Shown one piece after another: positions 43,769 to 56,498 of a stretch of 64,000 nucleotides of DNA. The position numbers were made by a program, and so were the translations under genes. This DNA comes from Limnomonas spitsbergensis (Eukaryota > Chlorophyta > Chlorophyceae > Chlamydomonadales): NCBI GenBank assembly GCA_037349105.1, contig JAYJMM010000102.1, positions 992,001-1,056,000 on the forward strand. Direction: 5' to 3'. Every line of letters begins with the position of its first letter. Positions within the stretch are counted from its first letter, which is position 1. Under the pieces are notes generated by a model. It made no database searches and had not been told where the DNA came from. It saw nothing but the letters and a program-made list of their open reading frames with translations.

Positions 43769-46502
43769 GTGATCAGATCTGCTGGCTGAAATTGAATAAC
43801 GAAGACTGTGAGCAGATCAAACAAAGCGGAAATTCAGGATGTGAGCTTGCGATTGGCACGCACTTCAGCAGAGAAGCTGATCGGGATCGAATGACTGTTC
43901 AGGTCGCAATTCAAATTTCCAGTGGGTGCGCAGCAAGAAGTCAAGACGACACGTGCTATCCGGATTCAAACTTACCTTGACAGCGGCTGATTTAGGGTGA
44001 TGTGACGAAGAATCTGCAAACCGAGAGTTAGCTTTGAACTGATGATCGCTGCTGAGGCGTGTTTATAGCTGAAATAAATGGGGCCAGATCCGAGCAGCTG
44101 CTGACGAACCTGGCATGCCCGGCCAGCCTCCAGTTCACAGGCAAGGAAACTCTGCAAGGAACCTACAACCCGCAACCACTTCAACCTTGACAGTCAAGAC
44201 ATATCAAGGCATCCGGCGCTGGCAAGCTCAGAACAACCGACAGGAAAGGAAGCAGCAACGCTAATACGTCAGACATCATACGCATGATTCATTTATTTCT
44301 CTCACGCTCCGAGAGAGGCGCAGGTTTCTCTTTTTCGACCTGTGACTGGCTCACTGCATGAGCAAGATCCGCCAATGAGCAAGCGCCCGTGAAATCGATA
44401 ATGCCTCGTGAGACTCAACGGCGGACCACGTCGGCCCCGCAATCACGCAACTAACTTTCGAAGTATGCCTGAGGGCTGAGGGTGGTTGGTTGCACCCTGG
44501 CTGCAATTACGTCATAACAGTAGACTTTCTGACAGGAGGCTTTTCTGCACACCTGAGAGGCCTGCTTAGATCTCTGCATCAGCTTAGCTCTCTGGCTTAG
44601 CTGTACCAGGGCTGTACGTGAATTGGCCATTTTATGATGGCCAGGCGACCTGCGGATCCCCGGCTGCAGATCAGGCCATAAATATACACAGGTATAGGTT
44701 CTGCTGCTGATTGGACATCTTAATGATTGCCAGGCCTGCAGATTCGATGGCTCAATAGGTGCCCTCACAAATTACTGAAGGAGCACCTGGATCCAGCTTG
44801 ATCATTGCAGCTTGGGTCGATCATTCATCCTCAGTAAGCCACCTTCCTCGGCTAATCCATGAACAACGCCTGTGACCGGCGCCCAATTTATTTTGCCCAA
44901 ATGCCCGTATACACCTCGGCCCTTTTGGTCCAGGATATCTTCCTGGCCTTCCTGCCACTGGGCCAATGACAAAACATAAACAGCTAGGCCCGGTATCCCC
45001 CATGGAACTTATAAAGGCACAAATCACCGAAAGCGGTGATGAGAAAAAGGTCCTTGCCGTTTAAGGCAGGTCCCCCAAAACAAATATGGCGTGGATAGGC
45101 CGGCTGCAATACGTACCTTACATCACAAGAATAATCATAGAACTTCATTACCGTTATCTTACAAAAGGAACTTATCCTCTTGCAGCTGAAGATAACAAGC
45201 CACGATGAACACCTAAACCTTGTATCAGCCAATCTGTGTATTGAGCTTCCTCCAGACACCACTCATCGTCTGCTTCATCTATATGAAGGCGAGCACTAGC
45301 TCATTTTGGCTCAAAGTCTTAAACAGATGCAAAGCACATTTTAGTAGCCAGGGTATACCCCTGTTCTTCAAATTGCAGCACTTGCAAAGTGTCATGTTTT
45401 GAGGAGCCCCCAACCACAGCATGACCTCCATGTGAAGCCCATGGGGACCCAACCTACCACTAGGCTTAAGCCATATAGGGTGTTTTGCATAGTCTACGCA
45501 TCCACCATATAGCCTAAAACAACAGCAACAAAAACATGTTTTTTCAAACTGGTGTGTGGTATGCAACCCGTTAGCGCAACATAATTGCGGACGCAAACAA
45601 CTACAAAAGAATTATCTCCATCGAAGTTCACACACAAACCGTATATTCGTCTAACTGCTTCCTGTTCCAGACCATATTCCCTGTGGGTGCATGATGCCTG
45701 TCTAGCTGGTCACGGAACCAATGATCACACAGCCGGAAAGGTAGTCCGTACCTGCTACATCTGTATTATTTCAACCCTGAGCCCGAAAGCAGGGTCTGAT
45801 ACCCGGGCTTTGGATCCCCCCCCTACCCTCTCAAACCAGATTTAAACGATGCCTGGAAACACCATTGCAAAACAGTTTCAGCAACTAACAAAACAGCCCA
45901 GATCACCAAGCAATTGTAACCCCTTTCCACGCTTTGGTACACCTATATTAGTACAGCCACTCCACCACACCATTCAGATCCGAGGTAACCTGGTCATGCT
46001 TGAGCTAGCTAAATTCCCAAGTTGGCCTTGGCGCATATTATTTAATCCAAATGTAGAATTCTCTGCCTGGCCTCAAAAGTCAGATGTCCGCCTTCAGTGA
46101 ATGCAAACTTGCCCAACGTCTCACAGTGCCTCATGCACAGTCCCTGTGCTTTCTAATCATCCCCCGTTACCCAGGTCCATGAATATGACATGACCTGGAC
46201 AGGCAGCTCAAGCGCCCAAGTGCGCCGTGCCTGAGGCATGGTTTGCTTAACAGACTGAATGAAAAAACATCTGCCCAGCCAATGACTTCCTAGATATTCC
46301 CCCCAATGCGTAGGTCCCTCGACAGGACAGCCCAGATCTCTGCACAAGACATGACCTGGACAGGCGGCTCAAGTGCCCGAGTGCGCTCTCACGCAAGCAT
46401 CTCCCGGAGGCACATCCCCGCTAAATTAGTTAATATAATAGACATAGCCCGGACACCAGTGAGATCAAGCCACAAGCAATTTATTCTGCACGCGGGGCTA
46501 TC

Positions 46503-47957
46503 ATGACACTACGGTACTTGAATCCTGCACCCCACTCCTACCGTCCCCTCCCGCAGCCGCTGGCCCAGCCGCCCATCAACGCTCCTGGGCTGCTCCACAC
46601 CCAAGGCAGGAGAGTCTTCCATGCAGCGCCCAGCCAGCCAGATTCAGGCTGCAGATGCAGAGCACTCTGGCCCGCACCGCTGGCACTGGCAGCGTCCCTA
46701 TCAGGGAGAGAAACACCAATTCCAGGCAGTGCCCGGCTGCAGGTGGTCGGCTCCACACCCAAGGCGGGAGAGCTTTCCATGCAGCGCCCAGCCAGCCAGA
46801 TTCAGGCTGCAGATGCAGAGCTCTCTGGCCCGCATCGCTGGCAGCGTCGCTATCAGGGAGAGAAACACCATTTCCAGGCAGTGCCCGGCTGCAGATGGTC
46901 GGCTCCACACCCAAGGCGGGAGAGCTTTCCATGCAGCGCCCAGCCAGCCAGATTGAGGCTGCAGATGCAGAGCCCTCTGCAGCGGCAGCAGCGGCGTTTG
47001 TGGCAGCAGGTGCAGGGCATGGTCTCGGAGCCCTTGGACATGTGCATCAACTGCCTCAGCTCTGTGACGCTCAAGGCGACGTGCTTGGCCTTTTGGCTGC
47101 TGCTGTTGGGAAGGTAAGAAGTAAGAACTACGTTTGGTTTCCAATCCTTCGTGAGTGTTAACGAATCCCTAGGCGTAGGCGATCCCCAGGGACATACCTT
47201 CCCGTACAAGATACGTGCATCCTTCCCCGTGTCATTGCGATTGTGGATCAATCACTCGACGGTACCTCAGTTACCTTGTGCGATTTCCCTCACGACCAGC
47301 TACGGCATTTCACGCCGAGAGGTTTTATCAATCGTTTAGGCGACTCCAATGGGATCCGAACCCACATCCCCATTCTTGGGAAGGTACCGGTTTCAAGGCG
47401 AGGGATAGCACAGTTAGCGCAGATCAGTGTAGATCAGAACAGCCGTGCAGCACACATAAAACATCACATCAATCGCGTGCTTTTTGGTTCAGCAATAATT
47501 TTCTGTTTTTCTCTTCTCCTTTCCCCCCTTTTCTGACAGTGGGACGCCCATGCGGCCGAGTCTTTTGAGCATGGCCCAGTGGTGTCACGTCATTGACATT
47601 AATCGCGATCTGGCCACAGTAGCAGCAGCAGCAGCAGTGGACAGAGGTGACATCAGCTTAGTTTCTGTTTTGGTTATGTCACTGGTTCCCCCCGGCTCGC
47701 TCTGCCTGGCCCTTCCAAAAAAGGCTGTGGGTGCCTGGGTGGTTGCGTCAACTTTGTTATGGCCACATCAGCTGAGCAGCCACCCAACAGCGGCTGTACC
47801 CACCCAACAGCAGCTACGCATCCACCACATGGCCGTGGTACAGGCTTTACAGCCACGACAATCCCACCACATCGCGCAGCATGCAGAGTCGGAAGCCGAT
47901 CGGACCGGTGACAATTTTTACGAGTCGAACACAAAACGAGGCAGCAGGAGGTTTTAG
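46503..47957 (+). CDS. Possible spliced ORF of unknown function (unit 3)
   Basis: Same structure as in unit 1: 46503-47113 joined to 47540-47957 gives 342 codons in frame; the GCA run is two codons shorter. It is the only other unit with this frame intact. The same doubts apply. Confidence 0.28.
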
Positions 47958-48509
47958 TCATCTAAGCATGCATCTCCCCCCCGCCGTCACCCTCCCTAGG
48001 GGAGGTACAAGAGAGGGAGATGCACGCCCACTTGGCACTCTAGAGTGGGGCGCGGCCTTGTCCAGCTCCGTCAATATAAGCTGAGCTCCCATATTGACAG
48101 GCGGGAGCAGACGGGGCCACCCTGCACCCCTTCTACCTTTTGCGTCATACCTGAGTGGTCAGTCAACAGTCACAATATTGGCTGAGCAGGCAGTTCATGC
48201 GCATCATGGACTGGCCAGCCCATGATCGATTGAGGCAACAGCCTGGGGCTTAGGGCGCCAGCACTGCCTTGCCCACGCAACCCCAGGCCTCAGAACCACC
48301 AAACTCTACCAGTATATTCTTTTCAATGAATTAAACCCTGCGTTAGACCCTCCTGCTCACCATCATTGCAAACATCATCATCCATCATATCTACACATCA
48401 GCACCAAGACTCCACAGCTATCGTGGCAACAGCAGCAACAATCTGAAACGGAGCCCTGCTTCCCCTCGCACCCCCGCCTCTGCTCCTTAACCCTGGCTCC
48501 GTAAGCCAC

Positions 48510-50092
48510 CTGATGCTGTGCGTGCTGTCCAGCCTGGCCTGAGGCGAGCCCTGCCCGGGGATCAGCCAGGCGTCAGCCCTTGGGCGAGACAGGCGGCTGG
48601 GCGGCCATAGCTGCGGGTCCTCATCCAGCATTGTTGCGTTGCTGCCACTGGACTGGTGCATCACGGACAGGCCACCGCCACCCCCCCTGCCGCGTGTGCA
48701 GGCCTGCAGGGCGGAGGCGCGGCGGCGCCTCTGCGGCTGAAGCGGCATGCCCGGGGCGAGCGGAGGCACGTGGCGCTCTGTCGACAGGAGTAGCGCAGCA
48801 TCCGAGGAAGTGGCAGCAGCATCGGTGGCGGCAGGGACCAGGCTGGCTCGCCGCTGCCTCTCTAACTCAGAGCTCTCGTCAAACTCTCCCAGGGATATCG
48901 TGTCAGAAACCTAACATACAAGGGTGCTGAAGGTCAGGGAATCGGGGTGTAGGGTTAAAACCCCTAGGATATTGTATTTGAGGCCTGTCTGTGTGGGTTG
49001 TGAGGCATGTGGGGTGTTGGGAACACCAGCATGTGCATTTGTGTGCATATCTGAACGTAAAAGGGGGTCTGGCAATATAGTGGGTGGAGGCAGGTGGTAG
49101 CAGGTGACAGAACCCATTGACACGAGGCGAGGGCGGCTATCCTGCGTGCGAGGGTAGAAGCGAGGGAAGTCCCAGGTCTCAACCAGGTCAGGTCCACTCA
49201 GCAAGGGCACTGCCAGTGAACCGACCCCCCATCTCCCTCTAACTGTTCATACAGATCCACACACACTTCTTGAGCCTCTGGTCGCCAGATAAATACACCT
49301 TACAAGCAAGCGTCGTGTCCAGACCTCATGTCCAAGCGTCATGTACTCATGTCCAGAGGTACTGGCATCATCCCTTATGGATAAGTACCCCCAGCAACTC
49401 GAATAACACCCGCCGAGGAACGAAAAAAATTCAAATACCTGCACAACAGCTGCCCTTCCTGCACACTTCAAGAATGCAGTGCCTAAGGATGCAGACAGCC
49501 AGCCACTGACACACGCGCCATCCCTTTCCCCCTAACCCCTGACCCTCACCCTGTCGAGTTGATGCAGAGCGTCAAGGCCCATCGAGGAGTCTTGCAAATC
49601 TGAGGCATGCATCATGCTGGGACTTTCGCGCGCCGCAATGGGGCAATTGCGCGTTAAGGAGGGCAATTCGAGCGTCACGATGGGCGAATCGAGCATCATG
49701 CTCGGGGTGTCAATCGTTAGGTTGGGGCCCGACATGTGCACCTCCGAATGCGTAGAGGAGCACAGCCGCCGCCATGTGCCATTGACCTGCATCAGATGGC
49801 CCAGCTCGCTCCGCTGCGGGGAGGGCAAGCCCATGCTCTCCTGGAGCTGAAGCGGCAGCAAGGCTGCCGGCACCGCGGCTGCCGCCGCCGCCCCGTTGCC
49901 CCCGCTGTTGCCATCAGCAGGAACAGCCGGCGCGACCAGGCTGGTATGTACCGACGGGGAGCTGAGGAGGAGTCCTGCCTCGCTAGATTCCAGCCCTCGG
50001 CTCGGCATGGTCTTAAACAGCGGCGACGCCAGCACAAGCGTCGCACCACTCTCCCTCCACAGGTATGTCTCCATCATGCCCTTGCTCTTTGC
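48510..50092 (-). pseudogene. Cyclase-like C-terminal exons, unit 3 (frame open)
   Basis: Exons 50092-49550 and 48910-48510. Here the codon that is TGA in the other units is CGA (49999-49997), so exon 1 is open for all 181 codons and continues in phase into exon 2. It still lacks upstream exons because of the unit junction at 50134. Confidence 0.5.
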
Positions 50093-50952
50093 CTGCCGTT
50101 CAAAAGAAGAAGCACAACATGCGTAAACAACATCAGATATATTTTACGCTGCCCTCCTTCTGATGACTCGTCAGTGATGAGGCTTGAGTTCCTGCTTTGT
50201 GGGAGCAAGGATGTCATCCCTTTCCTGCAGATAAATGCTGAAGGGGTTTTAAACGCTTTGCCCTAAACCCCTTCCTGCAGAGAAATGCTTTAGGGGTTAA
50301 AACACGATACCCTTCCAGCAGCGAAATGCAGTGGGGTTTTGAACCCTCAATCCATTCCTGCAGGGAAATTGTTATACTGCTCTCCAATTACTGGCGCACA
50401 ATTTCCCCTCCTTTCGAAAAATAGGGAGGAAGAGCAAATATATTGTGCCTCTTATAGGCTTACCACCATGTCTGGCTTTGTAGCTCCGCCCTCGGCCTGC
50501 CTGCTGAAGCTTGTGTGCCTGCCTGAAAAGTGCTTGGACGTCATCCCTTTCATATGACAAGTTTTCCATCTTCAAGCCTCGTTTATTACGTTTATCTTCC
50601 TGTATTTATTTGAGACATCACTAACATTGAGGAACGTTCATATAACATCTGCACAAGTGCAAGTTTAAAAAACGTTAAATGTAAATCAACAAGAGCTACA
50701 ATTTATCCAAAGCCAATCAATTCACTGATAATGGATGGCCTGAACCCAGGTGTCGCTCCCCAGCTCCGACTTGGGCCTGCCGGCGTACTACGTGTTGGCC
50801 TTCTCTGAGGCGTCCTCCAACCTGTCGCGGTACGAAGGCGTGCGGTACGGCGCCCGCGTCGACGGCGGGGCGGGCGGGCTGAACGGGATGTACACAGGCA
50901 CGCGCGGCCAAGGTCTGGGCTCTGAGGTCAAGCGCCGCATCCTGATGGGCAG

Positions 50953-51585
50953 CTACGCCCTGTCCGCCGGATACTATGAAGCATACTACAAGCGGGCCCA
51001 GCAGGTATGAATGAAGTATGAATGAAGTGTGATACTGAGGTGGGTAGCAAGGCTCTGTCCGCCGGATACTATGACGCATACTACAAGGGGGCCCAGCAGG
51101 TGTGAATGAAGTATGAATGAAGTGTGATACTGAGGTGGGTAGCAAGGCCCTGTCTGCCAGATACTATGAAGCATACTACAAGCGGGCCCAGCAGGTGTGA
51201 ATGAAGTATGACTTTAGTGTGATACTGAGGTGGGTAGCAAGGCCCTGTTAGCCGGATACTATGACGCATACTACAAGCGGGCCCAGCAGGTATGAATGAA
51301 GTATGAATTTAGTGTGATACTGAGGTGGGTAGCAAGGCCCTGTTAGCCGGATACTATGAAGCATACTACATGCGGGTCCAGCAGGTGTGAATGAAGTATG
51401 ATTTTAGTGTGATACTGAGGTGGGTAGCAAGGCCCTGTTAGCCGGATACTATGACGCCTAGTACATGCGGGCCCAACAGGTGTGAATGAAGTATGAATGA
51501 AGTATGATACCGAGGTGGGTAGCAAGGCCCTGCTAGCCGGATGCTATGACGCCTAGTACATGCGGGCCCAACAGGTGTGAATGAA
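50953..51585. repeat. 95-bp exon-end/donor repeat, 7 copies (unit 4)
   Basis: Copies at 50969, 51064, 51159, 51254, 51349, 51444 and 51539. The order of variants follows unit 2, so the expansion predates the split of these units. Confidence 0.92.
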
Positions 51586-51760
51586 GTGTGAATTGAGTAG
51601 TGACGTGAGGCTTGGGGGCGGCAGGCAGCAGCTAGAGCAAGTTACCTGGACGATGAGGAGGTCCTAGCTATGCGCAAGTCCTGACCAGTGTGGATCAGCC
51701 CAGGGGTTATAAAATTAGAGGGGGGGGGTATTTTAGTTTCGAATGATGCTCTGTGTCCCA

Positions 51761-51928
<168 letters not shown>

Positions 51929-54900
51929 CAGGGCTGGAGCAGTGGTCTTAGTTGCTGCTGCTGCTTTTTCCAGGCATCAATGTCCCTCTGCCGCTGCTGC
52001 CTGGCTGAAATGTCCTGCGGCGACAGTGCTGCGAGGCTGAAATGTCTTGCTACTGCCTCTTCTCTGCAACTTGCTCTTGCTTCCCTAGTTCCCTGCTGCG
52101 CCTGCCAAGCGGTTGTCATGCTGCTGCTGCAGGTGCGCACCCTAGTCCGTGACGAGATGGTGGCGGCCCTGTCGGGCTATGACGCGTTGCTCACGCCTAC
52201 AGCGCCGACGCCCACTTACAAGCTAGGGGAGAAGACTTAGGACCCTCTGGAAATGTACAAAGTGTGCAGGGAAGGACTGTGCCCCTGGACAAGTTGCATG
52301 AAATAGGGAAACAGGGGCATGGAGGGGGGAAGCGGATTGTTTCCTTTTGTCTGTTGGCGGAGCGAGTGAGATATGGCCATTGCCTGGGTGTAAACCCTAA
52401 CACCTTCACCCTGAACTAGTCAAATGCCGTGTGACATGGACGATGATGATCCTGAACCAGATCCGCTAACATGTGGTGCAATCTGCTCTCAGCTCGCCAG
52501 CTATGGCCTACCTATTAGGTAGCACCTAACCATCATCAACACACAGTTTTATTAACTAGTGCTGAAAATCTGAAGTTTGTCGAGAGTGGGGTAATGGATG
52601 AACTTAAAGAAGTGGACATGGAACTTCTGATGGCTAGTGCTGATCCCATGCGATGCTGGCCAGCTGAACAATGGCTGCTGCTCCCGACTGCTGGTTAATG
52701 GTGCTTGGCTACTGTCTGCTGGCTGATGATGGCTCCTACTCACACGTGCTGCTGGCTGCTGGCTAAACATGGCTGCCGCTCGCACCTGATGCTGGCTGAT
52801 GCTGGCTGATGTCTGTTGCTGCTGCTCTCTGTTGCTGATGATGTTTGTTGCTGCTGCCGCCTATTGCTGCTGCTCGCACCTGATGGCTGTTGCTGCTGCT
52901 CTCTGTTGCTGATGATGTTTGTTGCTGCTGCTGTCTTTTGCTGCTGCTCGCACCTGACGATGATGTTTGTTGCTGCTGCTGTCTGTTGCTGATGATGGCT
53001 GCTGCCTTCACTTGCTCCCCCAGGGTGATCTCATGACAGTGAATGTGAACCTGGCTGGCCTGCCGGCAGTGGTGGTACCGTGTGCGTATGTGGGCACTGG
53101 GGCGGGAGCCAAGCGGCTGCCAGTTGGTCTCCAGATCGTTGGTCGTGCTTTTGGAGAGGCGGATCTGCTCGAGATAGCGTATGCGTTTGAGCAGACGATA
53201 GAGTTGTCGCCGTAGAGGAGGATTGCATATATTTCTCCTAGACAAGCTTTATTTGAAAAGAAAATACGGGTGGCGTGGCCGGACACATCCCACAGGGCTG
53301 TTGTCAAAGCCGCTGGGTACAGGTATGTGAATCGAAGCTGCGGTTCAGGAATGTTACGGCTTGCCCCACGTGGCCGAGCGTTCAGCAGGGCCCAGCGGGT
53401 ATGCACCGTTATAAGAATGTTCTGGCTTAGTTGCAGCCCTGGTGGAGGTGGCTGTGTCATTTTTTGTTTTCTGCTTTTGAAGCTTGGGCTGGGTGACCAC
53501 ATTGAGTCATTGAATGGTGTTGAACGTGATTACAGACGAGGTCAGCATTTTAGCATGGGCACTGTAAACAAGGATACGATTTTTGTGGCGAGTGAATTCC
53601 TCGGTGAGCCACAGTGCTGCCAGCACCGCAAGGATCCAGTCTTCAAATATGGGTATCAGTTGAATGGTCCAAATCTGAATCACAAAATTGCAGATGTATG
53701 AAGGGGCATGACTTCAAATTTGAAGTTAAAACTTTCAGAGTGCGTTTGATCCACCCAGATCTTCCCCAAGATTTAGGCATGCAACTTGGGGAAACGACCT
53801 GCCATCCATCAATCGTCGGTCACAGCCTCTTACGATCTGACATATGACCTGCCTGCCCCCCAAATGAATCCTTAATCATCACTGTACTCACATGCCCACT
53901 GCCGCTCTACATGTGTACATGGAGGCAAGTAAAATATGTGCAGTCTGCCCCATGCATAAACTTCACAGTATACCCCATGCATCAAATTTGCCAGAGTTTA
54001 AGGATGGGCCATACACGTGGGCCCTGGTGAACCTAGGCCATCTCCATTATTACATAGTCATATTAAGATTGTTACTGACTGGCTTCACTGAGCTGGGTAG
54101 GCTGGACTATGGCCTTGCTGGGGCCCTAGCGTGGACTGACGCTAATGTACATGTACATGCCAACAACGATTAATTATTCGTCCCATTATCTATTTACCTT
54201 CTATCATCCTTAGCTTTTCCTTTTTGGCGTCCGCATGACTAGCATTTAAAGATTATGATGCCTCGCTCAGGTATTGCATCCCCCTGATTAAAGGACAGGG
54301 ATCGGAGCCAAATCAGTTTGCTGGAATGCATAACGCACATAAACTGTTCAGTGAGGCTTAAACATTCAGAATATAAGTAATCACGTTAAATAACTGGAAA
54401 TTCACACCGCTGAACACATCAAGATAAAAGCGTGATACGAGCAGACATGGGGGAGTAATGCAGACAAACGCCCTCTGACGAAAATTAGGAAATGGAACGA
54501 GCAGGGCCTACACTTCTAGATAAATTCAAACTATTGGTACAGCCTGCAGGAGCAGTCAGCGGGAACAGCATACGCACACTTACTGTTACTTTGTGTGGTT
54601 AGGGTACAAGAAGTGGTGGTTTTCCTTGAAATCACGTCTAGTTGATCACATCTGATACAAAGTGAAAGATATATGTACCTAACGCCATAGTACTGCACCG
54701 TTGCAGAGGCTAGCGCCTAAATAAAAACAGAAAGGAAATGCAGAATATGCAGGACATAAATCTGCTGCAGCTGGCAGTCTCAATACACTGGAGCTTGCAT
54801 TAATTGTATCTCATGAGCGAATCATTGTAATCACATCAGGCTGAGTACTGAAACCCGCCGTTGACTTAAATTTAAGCAAGTCCTGAACTCCTGGCAGCAC

Positions 54901-54986
54901 AAAATTCACAGATCTCATTCAGACATCAAACAGCCTACACAGACACCAGGAGACAAACAGATCCGCCCATAAATCGATTATTCAAT

Positions 54987-56498
54987 TCAGACTGGAATGA
55001 TGCCCTCGTCGTTCCAGTTCTTGAGGATGGTGCAGACGGCATCAACCCGGAAGCTGCCTTCCTGGTCGTAGCTGTCCCCGTAAATCCCCGCCACGTCCCA
55101 AGAGGCGACGTTCCAGAGGAATACGGCGGAGACGGGGTATTCGTATACCGACTGCTGCGAGCCAGCCCATTTCACAAACTGAGAGAAATAGGTCACAAGT
55201 CCTTGTTGCATCGTAGGGGTGCGCCAGGGGCTGGGGCCGTTGAATATGCCTTGGTAGGGCGCCACTGTGGCCTCTGCAAATGTTGTCGCTGGGCAGTCGC
55301 CGCCATCACACGTCCCGCCGCCCACGCCGGCCTCTGAGAAGTGCAGCTCGTAGCCGGGCAGCTGAAGCAGCTGACCAAGGTCCACGCCCATGACTGCCAG
55401 CTCGGAAGCCATGCTGGTGATGCCACTGGAGAACTGCCACAGCTTGGGCATGGCGTCCATCTCTGGGTAGCTGGACATGCCGATGAAGTCGACAGCCTGG
55501 AACAGCTTATTGATCTCTGTTGTGTCAAACTGGGGCGCTATGGACGCGTCACAGGAGACCATCCCACACAGCTTGTTCATGTTGAGGCTGATTCCGATCC
55601 GCAGGTCCAGGCTGTGGTCCGTCCTGCCGGCGATGATGTCCCGCACCATCTGGCCCATCTGCCGGAACTGGAAAGGGTAGCTGAGCACCATCAGGCTCAT
55701 CTCACCCTGCAAGCACATGTACACGCGCGTCTCCGGCTTGGCCGCGTCCATCAGCGCGAAAGATAAAGGCTGCACCATGATCTGGAAGTAGCTCTGGCCG
55801 GAGTAGCTGGCGAGCGGGTCTAAGCTCAGCGCGTTGCGCCACAGGCCGTGGCCGCCAGTAGCGCCGCCATCATCCAGGTGAGGCGTGACCTCCAGGTGCG
55901 TAAATCCCATCTCAATGGCTGCCACGAAGCAGCGCTGCATTCCGTTGCGTAAATCCAGAATGTCCTGGTCTGTGATAGCTGAGCAATCATAGGAGCCGTC
56001 CTTCCCCGTGTAGCAGAAGGAGGTCGGGACGTTGGTGGCGCTGCCCATCTGTATGCTGCTGCTGTCAATGATGAAATGGGCGTTGACAACAAAGTTGATC
56101 ATGGATCCCCCGCAGTACTGGCGCACACGGTCGACAGAGGCGATGCACGGGGACGGCACTGAGTCATCATAGGATTGGGTGGGGGAGGGACCCCAGTCTT
56201 TGATGCCATTAACGAAAACAGAGCAGGCAATGTCGAGACGGGGTTGGCCGAGAGACAACAGCTCGACCTCCCGCTTGAGGGGCGGTAAGACAGTGGTGCT
56301 GATGTTCGATGGAGAAGACGGCTGGTTGTTGTTGTCAGCATGTTGGGGGGATGCCTGGTTGCTGTTGTATGCATCAGGGGAAGAGGCCTGGGTGCTGCTG
56401 TCAGCTCCAGACACGTGTCGTGGGACCCTGTCAACTATGAGGAGCAGGCAAAGCAGCTGCAGGAGCTTATAGCAAACTGATTTGCTTGAACAAGCCAT
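54987..56498 (-). CDS. Glycoside hydrolase-like protein, unit 4 copy
   Basis: Intact 503-codon paralogue. Differences from unit 1 include W24R in the signal-peptide region and P297L, the latter shared with unit 3. Glu266 and Glu389 are conserved. Three of four copies keeping an open frame of this length suggests either selection or very recent duplication; the few differences do not separate these. Confidence 0.72.
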   Translation of the reverse strand: MACSSKSVCYKLLQLLCLLLIVDRVPRHVSGADSSTQASSPDAYNSNQASPQHADNNNQPSSPSNISTTVLPPLKREVELLSLGQPRLDIACSVFVNGIKDWGPSPTQSYDDSVPSPCIASVDRVRQYCGGSMINFVVNAHFIIDSSSIQMGSATNVPTSFCYTGKDGSYDCSAITDQDILDLRNGMQRCFVAAIEMGFTHLEVTPHLDDGGATGGHGLWRNALSLDPLASYSGQSYFQIMVQPLSFALMDAAKPETRVYMCLQGEMSLMVLSYPFQFRQMGQMVRDIIAGRTDHSLDLRIGISLNMNKLCGMVSCDASIAPQFDTTEINKLFQAVDFIGMSSYPEMDAMPKLWQFSSGITSMASELAVMGVDLGQLLQLPGYELHFSEAGVGGGTCDGGDCPATTFAEATVAPYQGIFNGPSPWRTPTMQQGLVTYFSQFVKWAGSQQSVYEYPVSAVFLWNVASWDVAGIYGDSYDQEGSFRVDAVCTILKNWNDEGIIPV

